64,000 nucleotides of DNA from Phanerodontia chrysosporium (lineage: Eukaryota; Basidiomycota; Agaricomycetes; Polyporales; Phanerochaetaceae): NCBI GenBank assembly GCA_001910725.1, contig MJGA01000002.1:1674001-1738000 (forward strand). Direction: 5' to 3'. Of the stretch, positions 21,741 to 32,578 are shown piece after piece; position 1 is the stretch's first letter; the number at the start of each line of letters is the position of its first letter. The position numbers and the translations under genes were made by a program. The notes beneath the pieces are model-generated. The model was given only the letters and a program-made list of their open reading frames with translations. It did no database searches and was not told the origin of the DNA.

Positions 21741-24395
21741 CTTGTCTGCGGAAGTGTGTGTCTTAGAGTCGAGTCCTAGCTCTTGAGCCCTCTTATACTG
21801 TTCGTGCACCACTCCAAGTAGTACCACAGGGTCGGAAGCTATACTGACTGCAAAGGGTCACATTCTGAAGAGCGCACAGAAAGCTCTGTCTCGCTTCGCA
21901 AAGCTGTGGCCGTCGACGACTTCTACCATTACCGGTCAGACTTCTGTCGGGCGCCATGGCAATCCACTGACATTGTGTCCAAATCCGCATGCCGGTGCAC
22001 AGCGAGCGGGACGCCAGCCGAGGGACGCTCCGTCGGTAACGCCTCACTACCAGCTGATCGACCTGGCCGAGGGCTCTGAGCAATCGGCAGGGAAGAGCGG
22101 GTATCCTCTCCGCTGTTCAGCACCCAAATCAGCCCTAGATAGCGGTTGCGAATGGCGAACGAGGGATTTGAGGAGACCTCATGCGGGGAATGGTATCCGC
22201 GCGGAATGTCAGCCGGTTCTGCGCCCGAGCAGGCGTGGTGGCGCATTTCCAGAACTACGTGCCAGCGATGGTAAGTCAGTAACTGCGGAACGACAAAGAC
22301 AGAGTTCTGTACCTGACGGAATGGAACCGCCTTATTGTCAGAAATGACGATATCCTGGTGTCACAGCCGTAAGAGGTGACCGCGAGCCTTCAGACGGCAT
22401 CCGGGAAGGCTACTCAAATGGCTGCGAGTGACTCCTCCAGGACCTTCGACCCACGCCAGCAGCCCTCTGCAATGCACGTGCACTTGGTCAACAGGCTCAA
22501 CACATCCCATACGTCGTGCCTGCTCACCTTGTTGGTGTGGCGGCACCGAAGAGTGAATAAATTATCGCAATCTGCGGCTTGGTACCGGAACTAGAGAAGC
22601 TGTACCGTGGAGGCAGGGGCGGAAGGTGATGCGAAATTGTATGCCGTTGCTCGTGGACCGACAACTCTCATACGAATGACGTCCCTTCTTCTCAGGGTTT
22701 ATCTTCCCATGAACCATCGCATACACAGGCCGACGTCGTGAGAGACGCTATTCAAGGCTGGGACCCGAGCATACATTGTAGTATCCAGTGTATTCACTGT
22801 AACTCAGTGCACCTGTGTTTGCTCGAAGCGGGATCCCCGACTTGCGGTTCAGCAGTCAGAAGCCATATGTGATGCTCCATAGACAATCCGGAACTCGGGA
22901 GCCGGATGGAGTTACCCAGAAGCATCCGAATGTACCTCCGTGAACGTGGCGCGCACTACATAAGACGTGGAAACGCTCACTTAGCAAGAACAAGCGCGAC
23001 GGACACCCTGTTTGCACCGTGAGTGTCCTCGTCCAGAATTCAGAGACGGGAGACGCACCAACATAAGAGCGCGCGCAATAAGCTATTGAGAGGCCGCATC
23101 GTGCTGGCGGCACTGCCGCGGCAGTGAGTAAATGGATACGTTCAAGACTAACCTCACATGGGTAGAAGTTCTCCAGAGGTTGACTGCGCCCTGAGCAGGT
23201 GGTACTGCTCCCTTCTGCCGAGCGAATCGCCATCTACCAGAGGTTGTAGGCCTAAAATCCCACTTCCTCACGCGACCAGCATGTGGCCGCCCTCACTTCG
23301 CGCACCAGTTCGATACCAGGTTCGCAGCCTCGAAAATAGCGACCAATCAGGCAGGTCCCATTTGTCACCAGGCGGAGTGGAGAGGCGGACGGCCTGCGGG
23401 TAGAAAACTCGTCTTCTGACTGAGGCTTGTGAAGACCCTTTGTGGATGCGAAAGAGGCGAAAGCAGACTTGCCGCGTTTCCCATTCATACTTGCGCGCAA
23501 AGCATACTCAACAATCCGGATGATCCATCTGGGGTAACGCAGGCCGGCAGAGGCGGGGAGACGTGGAACCAGGGTGGCCATGTGCTGACATCCGAGCCGT
23601 CCTCGGTCGCATGGGCTCACGGGCTCAGTGACCACCTGGGAGCAGTTATCCGTCGTCATCGGGAATAGCATCCACAACGCCGAAAGCTGGCACAGGTGGT
23701 AGTAATGTTGTGGGGTCCCAGTGCGACTTCCAGGAGGGCTGGTGGTGGGCCGAAACAGCTCGGGTGCGAAACCTACATCCTACCAGCATCGGGTCATCCC
23801 AGATGGGGATACATGGTTACTTGCGTACATATCTGGTGAGCCGCACATTACCCTAGAACTATATCGTTGGTCAGCCTCGACCTCTGAGAAAACAATAGAG
23901 ACGGCGATGCCAGAAGATGAAAGGCAACCGAAGGAGACACCTTAAACAGACGTACACACTTGCCTTCCCCCCTCTGACCGCACACCAAGGCGATAAATTA
24001 TGCAGACGTCGCAGAGTCAGCAACATGTGCAAGGCAGTCTCAGGCCGCAGCGAGCGATGCGCAGACCGCAACCTACAGCTCACTCTGCTTCACATGCAGC
24101 AAGCATCTCAATGCAACTGAAAAGCAGAAGGTCATTGCTTCGCATCAAGCAAGCAGAACACCGACACACTGCGAATGACTTCACGACAGCCTTGCACATC
24201 GCCGCGCAGAGACAACTTCCAGATAAGTGGGGGATGTTCATTGCGTTGGAGAGAGAAACAATTGCAAGCAAAGCACGACAACAGATGATATTAGCACAGG
24301 TGTAGAATGCAAGGTGATAATAGTGAACTTTTGTCCCGTTCGTTAGACAGCCGATGCTGAGTGTGGTGGTACAGGCCGGACGAGGCTGAGCGCGC
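21741..24395. other. Gene-poor region of about 2.6 kb
   Basis: No gene can be supported. Frames up to about 140 codons occur on both strands (for example minus 23677-23252 and 22246-21929) with a mixed, protein-like look in places but no domain, no consistent splice structure and frequent stops. GC content and dinucleotide feel are similar to the flanks. Candidate explanations are long regulatory DNA for the decarboxylase, or a decayed gene or transposon. I found no terminal inverted repeats, long terminal repeats or reverse-transcriptase and transposase motifs by eye. Confidence 0.4.
21791..21797 (-). promoter_or_regulatory. Possible TATA box of oxalate decarboxylase 1
   Basis: TATAAGA on the minus strand about 50 bases before the ATG. 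The second decarboxylase gene has TATATAA about 105 bases before its ATG, which supports a TATA-driven, inducible class of promoter. The distance to the ATG is short here, so it may lie close to the transcription start. Confidence 0.35.
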
Positions 24396-24899
24396 TCATT
24401 CCTCAATCTTGGCCAGGATCTCGGAGTCCTTGTAGAGGTAGTACTCCTAGGCGATACAAGGGACCGTCAGCGGGACCGCCCGACTCCCAAAGCGCGAAGC
24501 ACGACGCACCTCCTCGCCGACCTTTATTGAGTTGCCGCCCCAACCCGGGAGGAGCACGCGGTCGCCCGCCTTCACGTTCGTCGGGATGAGCTTGCCGTCC
24601 TTGTTGGGCGCGCCGGGGCCGACGGCGATGACGGTCGCCTCGGGCAGCGGGTTGCTCGTCACGGACGTGGGCAGGAAGATGCCGCTCGCCGTTTTCTGTG
24701 TGTACACGCCGTCTCTGTTCAGCGTCTGCGCCGCCACGTCACACAACGCGGGTAGCGTACCGTCTCGGGCTTGAACTTCTGGACGAGGACACGGTCAAGG
24801 AGAGGCACGACGGCCTTGATGGACTTGAAGGTAGCCTGGGCAGCCTGCACAGCGTGTGTCAGCGACGTCGCACGGCCGCAGAGCACAGCGACGCACCAT
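24396..24899 (-). CDS. HSP10: Mitochondrial chaperonin HSP10 (GroES)
   Basis: Co-chaperonin that caps Hsp60 in the mitochondrial matrix. 107 residues, the normal size. Exons: 24897-24899 (just the ATG), 24761-24844, 24510-24695 and 24396-24446. The protein reads MAAQATFKSIKAVVPLLDRV, KTASGIFLPTSV (the mobile loop that contacts Hsp60), ATVIAVGPGAPNKDG, KAGDRVLLPGWGGNSIKVGE and EYYLYKDSEILAKIEE. The start is inferred: the first intron begins directly after ATG at 24896 (GTGCGT) and ends CTGTGCAG, which gives the expected N-terminal length. Possible heat-shock-type GAA repeats lie about 115-190 bases upstream. Confidence 0.93.
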
Positions 24900-25013
24900 T
24901 GGGAGAGCGAGGGGTTGAGCGAACGGAGGACGAACGGGGAGAGTGCGCGAGACAGCCCGAACCGTTTTCTGAGCGCATTATTTGTACCGCGCAAATAGTC
25001 CCGCCACGTGCTG

Positions 25014-25088
25014 GAACCCTCTCGAAGCGTTTGTGGCGAAAGCGCCCGCCACGGCCTACTCAAGCTCACGCAGTGGAACGGAACGGAA
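25014..25088. promoter_or_regulatory. Possible heat-shock element region of HSP10
   Basis: GAA units occur at 25014 and 25024 (gap spacing of ten) and at 25076, 25081 and 25086 (three direct nGAAn units), upstream of the HSP10 ATG at 24899. Heat-shock factor normally binds alternating GAA and TTC units, so the match is weak; the location in front of a chaperonin gene is the main argument. The surrounding 24900-25361 interval is otherwise the divider between HSP10 and MUB1 and holds no gene. Confidence 0.25.
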
Positions 25089-25361
25089 GACGTAGGTATC
25101 GAGGTAGATTGTACTCTATGTACAGAAATGCGTGTAGGCTACAATGATGTTGTCGGTGATGCAGAAAGCCGGAGAATGTTGCGAACAAGACCAGGTACGT
25201 GACAAACGAGCAGCGACGACGAACGGCGACTATGTGATACGTGAGATAGACATCGTGAAGAGGAACAACGGAGAAGGAACTTCCAGAAGATGAGAAAGGT
25301 GAGTTTGTAGTCTGTGTGGTGAAAGGAGTAGACAAGAAGTGTGCCAGCAAAGTCCATCCCT

Positions 25362-28341
25362 TCACCCGATAACCATCGGCTCGTCGCCATTGTCTCCAGA
25401 TGCTCCAGTATCCTCCAAAGGAGCAGCGCCTGCAGGGCTGTTGGGGCGCTGCTGCTCGTCCGTCCTCTGGCCTTGCAACAGCTGCTGGAGCTGCTGCCTG
25501 ACTTCGGGAGGCAGTTCCACGTCGGCCGCACCGTTCACGGGGACGGTCGTGGTGCCATTGGCACCTCTATACCGGATCGAGATCGATCGTGCGTCTTGCG
25601 GCTCGTTGGGGTTCGCGGCACCATCGTCGGCGCGCATGCGCGGCCGCCGGATGGTCAGCGGGCTGAAAGACCAGTTGCCACTAACAGCAGCTTGCGCTCG
25701 GTGACGACTCGCATCCCCTGCCTGTGTCGGGGTCGCAGTGACGGCGGCAGCAGCGATGGCTTCGGGGACTGCTACTGTCCTGCTTGGTGCGCGAGATCCA
25801 CTGTACTCTTCGGCGACCCGTGCTTCCATCCGCGCCGCCCTCTCTTGCTCGCGAGCAGCTCGGCGCTCAGCGCGGTTGTTCGATCCACTCCCCGAGCCAG
25901 AGCCGCCGGCACGTGAACTCTCACCCTGGTTGTCACGATCCGCGTCGTCGTCGTTGTCCTTTGCGCTGCACCAGAAACGATGGCCCTCGCTCCACGCGAT
26001 GCTTTGACACTCCTTGCCGCAGTACTTGGCCTTCCGGCAGCGGCGGCATTTTGCAAACTCGCGAGGGAATGACTCCCACTTTCCACACATCACTACAGAT
26101 AGGGTCTTCAGCATCTGGACAGACAATCGACAATCCGAGGCACTTACTGTTGGCGCATTGTCTGATACCTCCTTGCTGATCGTCTTTACGGCACGCATTG
26201 CGCATGATGACTCCGGCCCAGTACTGAATCTCGGGAGGCAGTGTCGGTGGCGGGTTCGGGCCCTCCAACTCCGAAGAACTGGGGCGGTACGTGAAGCGTT
26301 CCACAAGAGAGAACACGTTCGTCATGCGGGGCTGAGACGTCGATGATCCGACGACGGTAGAAGAAGAGCTTGAGGCAGGCGAAATACCGGGTGTCGCAGT
26401 CGCCTTTTCCTTTTCCTTCTCTTTCCCACGACCAGTGGCCGAGTTGAATGCCTTCATGAAAGCGTTGGTTTCCTTGGCAGGTACAGCCGCAGCCGCCTGC
26501 TTGCTTGAACTGGACGAAGCCTGGCTCTTCCACCACTCCTCGTTGGCATTGTTCGGATCTTGCTGCAGCGTCGCTGGATGGAAAGACGGCCGCTGCTTGT
26601 AGAATGCCTGTCTGACATGGGGGTACTTGCTGAGATAGGCGAGTAGCTGGAGCGCAAGTAGGACATCCTCGTCCCTGTACGGGCCTGACTCTGAATCGCG
26701 ATGATGGTGATGGTGGTGGGAAGTTGTGGTGCCCGCGGTTCTGCCGTTCGGAGTCTGCCCACCGCGGGCGCGTTCGGGGTTGCGCCGGCCTCAGCACCTC
26801 GGGCTCGAGCCGCAGGAGGCAGTGGGGGAACCGGCGTTGGGGTAGTCATGGGAAGCGTGATCGTACCCGCGCGGGGGGTGCGCTCGCCTGCCGCTGTGTG
26901 GTCAGCTCTCGGAGGACCATTGATGGCGCCGGGCGCACCAGGAGGAGCACCCATTGCGAAGTCATCGTTTGTCTCCAGAGACACAATGCCATCTGCCACA
27001 TCGACTCCGTCTACGGGGACGGCTTGGTCGCTGATAATAATGTGGGCATCGGTGTTCATGTCGAGCGATGCACCAGCGGCAGGCGGTACAGTGTCCGAGA
27101 CGATACCGACGGCTCGGCGTGGATGATTAGCTGTCTCGCGGACAGTAGACGCGTCGGGCGAAGGGTTGCGGCGTTCGGGGGAAGAGGCGCCTGAGATGGG
27201 TGCATCGCTGTCTCGGGTGACGTCCATGTCGATATCACCGTCATCCTCTGTCTCGGTTTCCGGACGAGAATTGTCCGTGGAGTGAGAAGTGGTGGGAGCA
27301 TCTGTAGGAAGGGCAGAGGGCCGCGCACGCAACGTTCGCCCGCGATGATGCCCGTTCGTGGTAGCTTGTGTGGAAGCCTGATCCCAGACTGGTCTGGCTA
27401 TGATAGTACCACTGCGATCCCGTGCTTGAGCTGGCACAATGACACTTCCGGTGGGAGTGTTCGAGCCAGCTGGTGTAGTGTTTGATGAAGGCTCTGTGGA
27501 GGTATCCGTGTCTCGTGAGCTGGGTCGTCTGCCGCTGGTCGAAGGCTCGACATCCATCAAGTCCTCCTGTCCCACGATGAGCGCACATAAACACATATAA
27601 TGAGGGAGACATACCTCGGGTGTCTGCACTGTCCGCTCCGTCCTGATTGTCCGGTCTGTACCTGCGACCTGCCTCTGCAACGCCCGAGCCAGCGCTGCAG
27701 CCTGTTCTCGCTGTTTCTGCTCTGCATGGGCTGCTCTCCTTGCCAAACGCTGTTCCCTCGTCTCCCGGTGCATGCCCCCTGCAGATGTCGATGGTCCCAC
27801 CGCAAATCCCTTGCTAGCCAACCACGCCTCCAAGATACATCCGACCACCTCTAACGTCCCTGCCTGTACCACGCGTCCACGTATTTGTTCGCTTCCACGC
27901 ACGCCGATGTTTACCACAGACTGGAAAGCGAGAGAGAACCGGTAGGCTGCTTGCTTGTCGTATAACTTGGGGTTGAGGGTTGGGATTAGTTTCGGTGGGT
28001 GCGCTGACGGTGATGAAAGGCCGTAGAGGATTGCGTCGTTTTGTGGTGGTGGTGGACAGAGACAAAATTCGTGCAGTATCCGGACCAGTCGTTCCAAACC
28101 GCCATCCATGGTCATGATCTCGCGAATCCGTGGGGAAGTGGAGGTAAGATAGGTTAGATGTGACAACGAATTGTATAATGGTAGTGGCACATTCGTGTCA
28201 AGTGCTAGACAAGAGTCAGAGACCGCTTTGGAGGTGCGTTAAGGGCAAAGCACAAGACCTACCTCTGCGGTCGTAGAGCTGGGATGTGATGCAGACACAG
28301 GCCCGATTCTGGGCAGGAAAGGCGAAGTTAGATTCGCGCAT
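25362..28341 (-). CDS. MUB1: MYND zinc-finger protein of the Mub1/SamB family
   Basis: Yeast Mub1 is a partner of the Ubr2-Rad6 ubiquitin ligase that targets Rpn4; SamB in Aspergillus affects septum placement. Four exons: 28263-28341, 27615-28204, 26148-27566 and 25362-26092, about 939 residues. The N-terminus is the conserved armadillo-like part: NRACVCITSQLYDRRALD, SLSHLTYLTSTSPRIREIM and TMDGGLERLVRIL. After a long disordered S/T/P-rich insert come HHHHHH, DEDVLLALQLLAYLSKYP and the MYND finger with its cysteine pattern (CGKWESFPREFAKCRRC, KYCGKECQ, HRFWC). The tail is glutamine-rich (VRQQLQQLLQGQ). One frame break at plus 26732-26734 (GGG on the coding strand), just before the histidine run, is cured by one base. 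Confidence 0.9.
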
Positions 28342-28806
28342 GGTGAGACGTCGTCGAAGGGATTGTAGGGAGTACTAGCGAGTGAGATCCAGATATTTGT
28401 AGAGGTCGTCGAAAGTGTCGTGCTCGTCCCCGTCGTCGTCGATGTTGGTAATGTAGGCCCGCTGCCGACCCCGATCTGACTGAGACGTTTGTTTGGCCTT
28501 GTTTGTTCCGTGGCCAACTGTGGCAAACGTTTGACAGGCGCCTGCGCTTTGTTCCCGCCAGTCTTCTCCCTCCGCACAGCCTGCTGCTGGCAACACCAGC
28601 AACCAGAGAAAAAAAATAATGAACTCGAGTCGCCATGACTGTCTTATCTGAACAAGTGCTGCTCCCATTTCATAAATTAAGGATCTTCGCCTGCTCTACT
28701 GAGCTCGACGACTTGATCGGACAACGCAGCGACAGCGAGTCTCCGAATTCCCCAAAGGTCCGTTCTATTGTACAGCATACACGAGTCTTCAACATGGTAC
28801 TAGATC
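28342..28806. other. MUB1 upstream region
   Basis: About 465 bases. A minus-strand frame (28668-28375) with a hydrophobic start and the end DDLYKYLDLTR finishes 34 bases before the MUB1 ATG; it may be a chance frame in the MUB1 leader or an upstream frame in its transcript. A GT-rich and AT-rich patch at 28605-28620 (AGAAAAAAAATAAT-like) is present. No other gene or RNA is visible. Confidence 0.3.
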
Positions 28807-29254
28807 TCATGCGTCTTCCATCGACGCCCCAGTCTCGTAGTCCCGTCCCCTCATATCAGCATACCGCGACCCCAACATGTCCCGAGCTTCATTTCGATTG
28901 TCAGGATGTTGGCCGTAGGGGTTCAGACCCTGGCTGCCCTCGACACCAAAATCCCTTTTGGCTTCTCGAGCGAACTCCTCCCTTGCAGGCGCGTCCTGGC
29001 CCTGCTTCGCGTCTTGGATCTCCTGGCCGATGGGACCGCCAGTCACGGATTGGTCGATCAGCCCACCGGAGCTGTCCTCAGCACGTCCACGCTGCTTTGT
29101 ATTTGAATACGGATTCTGCGAGGAGCCGTAGCCTCCGGAGGAAGTGGCTGCTCCGTGGTGATCAACGCTCGACACCAGAGGAGATGCATCGGAGGAACTC
29201 ACAGTCGTTGCTGGGTGGATAGTTGCCGGTCTCGTAGGCTGTGTCACGGCTCAT
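28807..29254 (-). CDS. Small hydrophilic protein of unknown function
   Basis: Two exons (29203-29254 and 28807-29150) separated by a 52-nt intron with GTGAGT donor give 131 residues starting MSRDTAYETGNYPPSND. The protein is rich in G, S, D, Q and R with no hydrophobic core: GGYGSSQNPYSNTKQRGRAE, GQEIQDAKQGQDAPAREE and NEARDMLGSRYADMRGRDYE. The composition resembles hydrophilins or other stress-protective disordered proteins, but no family is recognised. A single-exon alternative beginning further left of the intron gives a less glycine-rich start. Coding status rests on the splice fit and the biased, repeat-free composition. Confidence 0.5.
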
Positions 29255-30415
29255 GATTGCGTTCTTTGCGGAAAACAGGTTGGCTGGTCTGGGCTGTTGC
29301 ACGGGATCTGTTCTAGTTGCAGTCTACACCTTTCCAGAGGGCTTTATAACGACTGCAATGCTCCATGATGGGCGCCTGCGACATATGACGTCGTTTGCCG
29401 TAGGGGCATGCGCGTTGCACAACTCCTGGAGCGTGGATCCACGCCATTTCACTCGGATGAGGTGCTTGCGACGCGCTATCGTAGATCGACTTGTCACGAG
29501 AACTAGACTACGCTTACACTGATAGTAGTCTTCGCTAACATCCGAGGTTGCGGCAAAATGTGTTTGCACATAGGACGTACGATCTTGACGAGTATTTGCG
29601 AATCAAAAGTGAAATAATACTTTAATCGTTCTGTGGGCTTCCGATACTACTATACTCGCCCCAATTTGCGCTGAACTTCTTGGGCTTGAAGGAACTATGT
29701 ATGACGAGCGTCCCGAGCTCTGATCCGGATCCAACTCTCCTAGATAACATACATGCAGAAAGAAAGCTTATTAATTCCCCACGCGCGAGGGTCCAGAGAC
29801 CTATTCGAGTGTCCTCAAGCAGCAGAAGCGGATATAGCAGATTGACAAGCTAGTACCAGTCACTGTCGTACGGTGCTGCTGCAAGAACCGGGCGGCGAAG
29901 CGGCGTGCCTGCGGTACAAAACACAGCACAAACTGCCCAGCTGAAGGTCCGCGAGGTGGGTTTAGTAACCATGTCCCCACTTCTCGCGCAAGGGAGGGGC
30001 ATGAAGCTGACTATGGGCGTGGCCTCTCGTAACTTGATCTTAGTCAGCAGCAAGCCCGAACTCGAGATGTACTTCTTCTACATCGAAAGAAATATATTTG
30101 CCTTGCCACACAGGCGTAGCGCATGGGCGGTCCTCGTCTAGCATTTTTTTGGCATTTTTCGGAGAGAGACGAAGGGGAGCGCGCCCATGAAGGCGAGGAT
30201 GTCAGTGGGATAACGCCACAACGCGCCAGGGCGGGCGGCGGTTGCCACGTGACGGTATGATGGAAATTGTCCGCTGGCCGGACTCTGGAAGCAGCGCGGG
30301 TGGGTCATTCATAAACCATGCTCTCTTCCTCCAGACCCTGCCCTTCTCTCCCTCCTCCAAGTCCGCTGGCCAGCCTCGCCTCGTCCTGCCGCTCTCTGCC
30401 CGGGCAGTCTCTGCG
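29255..30415. other. Divergent intergenic region before the MFS gene
   Basis: About 1.15 kb between genes that read away from each other. It contains an AT-rich segment at 29590-29780, a T-run (GCATTTTTTTGGCATTTTTC) at 30141-30160, a possible TATA-like ATTCATAAACC near 30309 and a C/T-rich leader at 30320-30400 in front of the MFS ATG. No coding frame is convincing. Confidence 0.4.
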
Positions 30416-32383
30416 ATGGCGCACTCCGAAAAGCATGGGACTCCAACGGTTCAGCCCAACCCCCACACCGATGTGGCTGAACGCAGTGTGTGGAAGTCGA
30501 TCGCACTAGTAGCGACGTGCACCCTGGCCATGATCCTGAACGTACGTAACTTGGCGCTCCTCGGATCACCTCAGAGCCTCTGAGCAGCCTCCTCTAGAAC
30601 GCCAGCTCGTCTGCAGCATCCATCGCGCTGCCGACCATCGGCGAGAAGCTGCACATCGTCGAATACAAGCTGCAATGGATCCTCTCAGCTTTCGCACTCA
30701 GCTCGGTCCGTCGATGTCGCCATCTTCCCACCGCGTAATCTAATCATTATGTTATATTCTGCAGGGTTGCCTGCTTCTCCTGCTGGGCCGGCTTGCTGAC
30801 CTTTACGGTCGCAAACTCATGTTCCTGCTGGGCGTGCTGTGCCTGTCCGTGTTTGCGCTCGGCTGCGGCTTTGCACAGAACGAGATCACGCTTGACGTAC
30901 TGCGAGGCCTGCAGGGCATCGGTGGCGCCGCCGTCATCCCCGCGTCGCTAGGCATTCTCGCCCATGCCTTCCCTCCATCTCGCGCCCGCGCCATCGCGTT
31001 CTCGACGTTTGCTGCGGGCGCACCCATGGGTGGTGCGATAGGCACCCTCGTCGGCGGTGTCATGACGCAGCTCACCGCTGCGACCTGGCGCTCGGTCTTC
31101 TTCCTTATGGCGGGCCTCGGTGCAGCGTGCTTCGCTGGAGGCGTCCTGTTTATCGACAAGGACGTCCCGTCAAACGAGCGCGACCGTCGCGTCGACTGGC
31201 TTGGTGCTTTCCTCGTGACGGCCGGCCTCACCCTCATCGTCTTCGTGCTCAGCGACGGTAGCATCGCGCCTCAGGGCTGGGGCACCAGCTACATCATCGC
31301 CTTCATCGTCATCGGCGTCGTTCTGCTCGCGATGTTTATTGCCTGGCAGTACTACCTAGAGAAGCTCCACGCGGACGAGGATCGTGCGGCGCGAGCAGCC
31401 GGCAAGTGGTACCAGGCGCCGCCGCTTATGAAGCTCTCTATCTGGACGCGCATGAACGGCCGGATGGCCGTCATGCTCTGGATTGCTTTCCTGGAGTGGT
31501 GCAGCTTCTTCAGCTGGATGCTCTGGGTGCAGGTACGTTCTACATTCCTCGGAATACCGGCAACGCCCTCACAAGCGTCCCTCAGCTTTACTACCAGAAT
31601 TTCCTGCATCTGACCCCGGTATTGACTATGGTTCGCCTGATCCCGATGTTCGTCACTGGCTGCGTATGCAACGTCGTCGTCGCGCTCGTGGTCGGCCGCG
31701 TCGACGTTGTCTTCCTCATCGGTACGCACTTCCCACTGTCTTCTGTACAGCATCGCATCTAATAGCAGCTTCAGTGGCGGGAACTGCGCTGACAGCGACG
31801 GCGAATCTTTTGTTCGCGGTCATCAATGTGCACTCGCCGTACTGGGCGTTCGGCTTCCCCGCCGCGATCGTCTCCGTGTTCGGCGCAGACTTTGTGTTCG
31901 CTGCGGGCACGCTCTTCGTCGCGAAGATCAGCCTGCCGCACGAGCAGAGTCTCGCGGGCGCGCTCTTCCAAACCATGACCCAGGTACGCCTCCTCAGATC
32001 TACCCTCCACGACACCTCTCACACCGCGGCAGCTCGGCAGCTCGTTCGGCCTCGCGATCACGACGATCATCTTCAACTCCGTGCTCACGAAAGAGTCGCG
32101 CGCGGCTGGCGTCGCCGTGAACAAGTCGGGCACGAACGCGCCGTACGACGCGCAGCTCGACGCGTACAAGGCCGCGATGTGGGGCGGCTTCGCGTTCGGC
32201 GTCCTCGGCGCGCTCCTCGCGGCGGCCTTCCTCCGCAAGGTCGGCATCGTCGGGCACCGCGCGCCCGCCGAGGACGCCGCCGCGGACGAGGAGACCACTG
32301 CGCACGCGCCCAGCGAGTCGCGCATCGGTGACGGCGAGAAGGATGAAGACGGCGCTCGGCGCTCGGCGGACACGATGCAGTGA
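30416..32383 (+). CDS. Major facilitator superfamily exporter, 14-helix DHA2 type
   Basis: Proton-driven efflux transporter of 565 residues; substrates cannot be read from sequence. Six exons: 30416-30541, 30598-30705, 30765-31532, 31586-31721, 31775-31983 and 32033-32383, all in frame. The N-terminus is cytosolic (MAHSEKHGTPTVQPNPHTD). Helices include SIALVATCTLAMILN, the motif A loop GRLADLYGRKLMFLLGVLCL, the helix-4 stretch EITLDVLRGLQGIGGAAVIP, the motif C-like region AAGAPMGGAIGTLVGG, SYIIAFIVIGVVLLAMF and WGGFAFGVLGALLAAAFL. The C-tail is acidic and low in hydrophobics. Motif C between helices 5 and 6 marks exporters. Not part of a visible biosynthetic cluster. Confidence 0.88.
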
Positions 32384-32483
32384 CGGCCCGCTCAGACTAA
32401 TGCTTCGTACATTGCTACGACTACTGCACGCACCATAGACTATTCAACGCATTTCACGCATCCTCATGGGGTATTACGATACG

Positions 32484-32513
32484 GCATCATCATCATCATA
32501 GATCATCATCATA
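32484..32513 (+). repeat. CAT/ATC trinucleotide microsatellite
   Basis: Two runs of CAT repeats (five then four units) interrupted by AGAT, in the 3' untranslated region between the MFS gene and the biotin gene. Simple repeat, no function claimed. Confidence 0.85.
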
Positions 32514-32578
32514 CTATATCTTATCTACACTGGGTTAATATACAAAAACACTTCATTACTTCAACACTTTCATGCAGG

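Noticed and set aside
26690..26707. Histidine hexamer in MUB1 as a possible tag or vector trace
   Set aside because: It lies inside a conserved frame next to DEDVLLALQLL and is encoded by mixed CAC/CAT codons within a normal fungal gene; a natural low-complexity stretch.
28375..28668. 97-residue minus-strand frame upstream of MUB1 with a hydrophobic start
   Set aside because: No family or splice support; it lies where the MUB1 leader and promoter should be. Kept only as a possible upstream frame.
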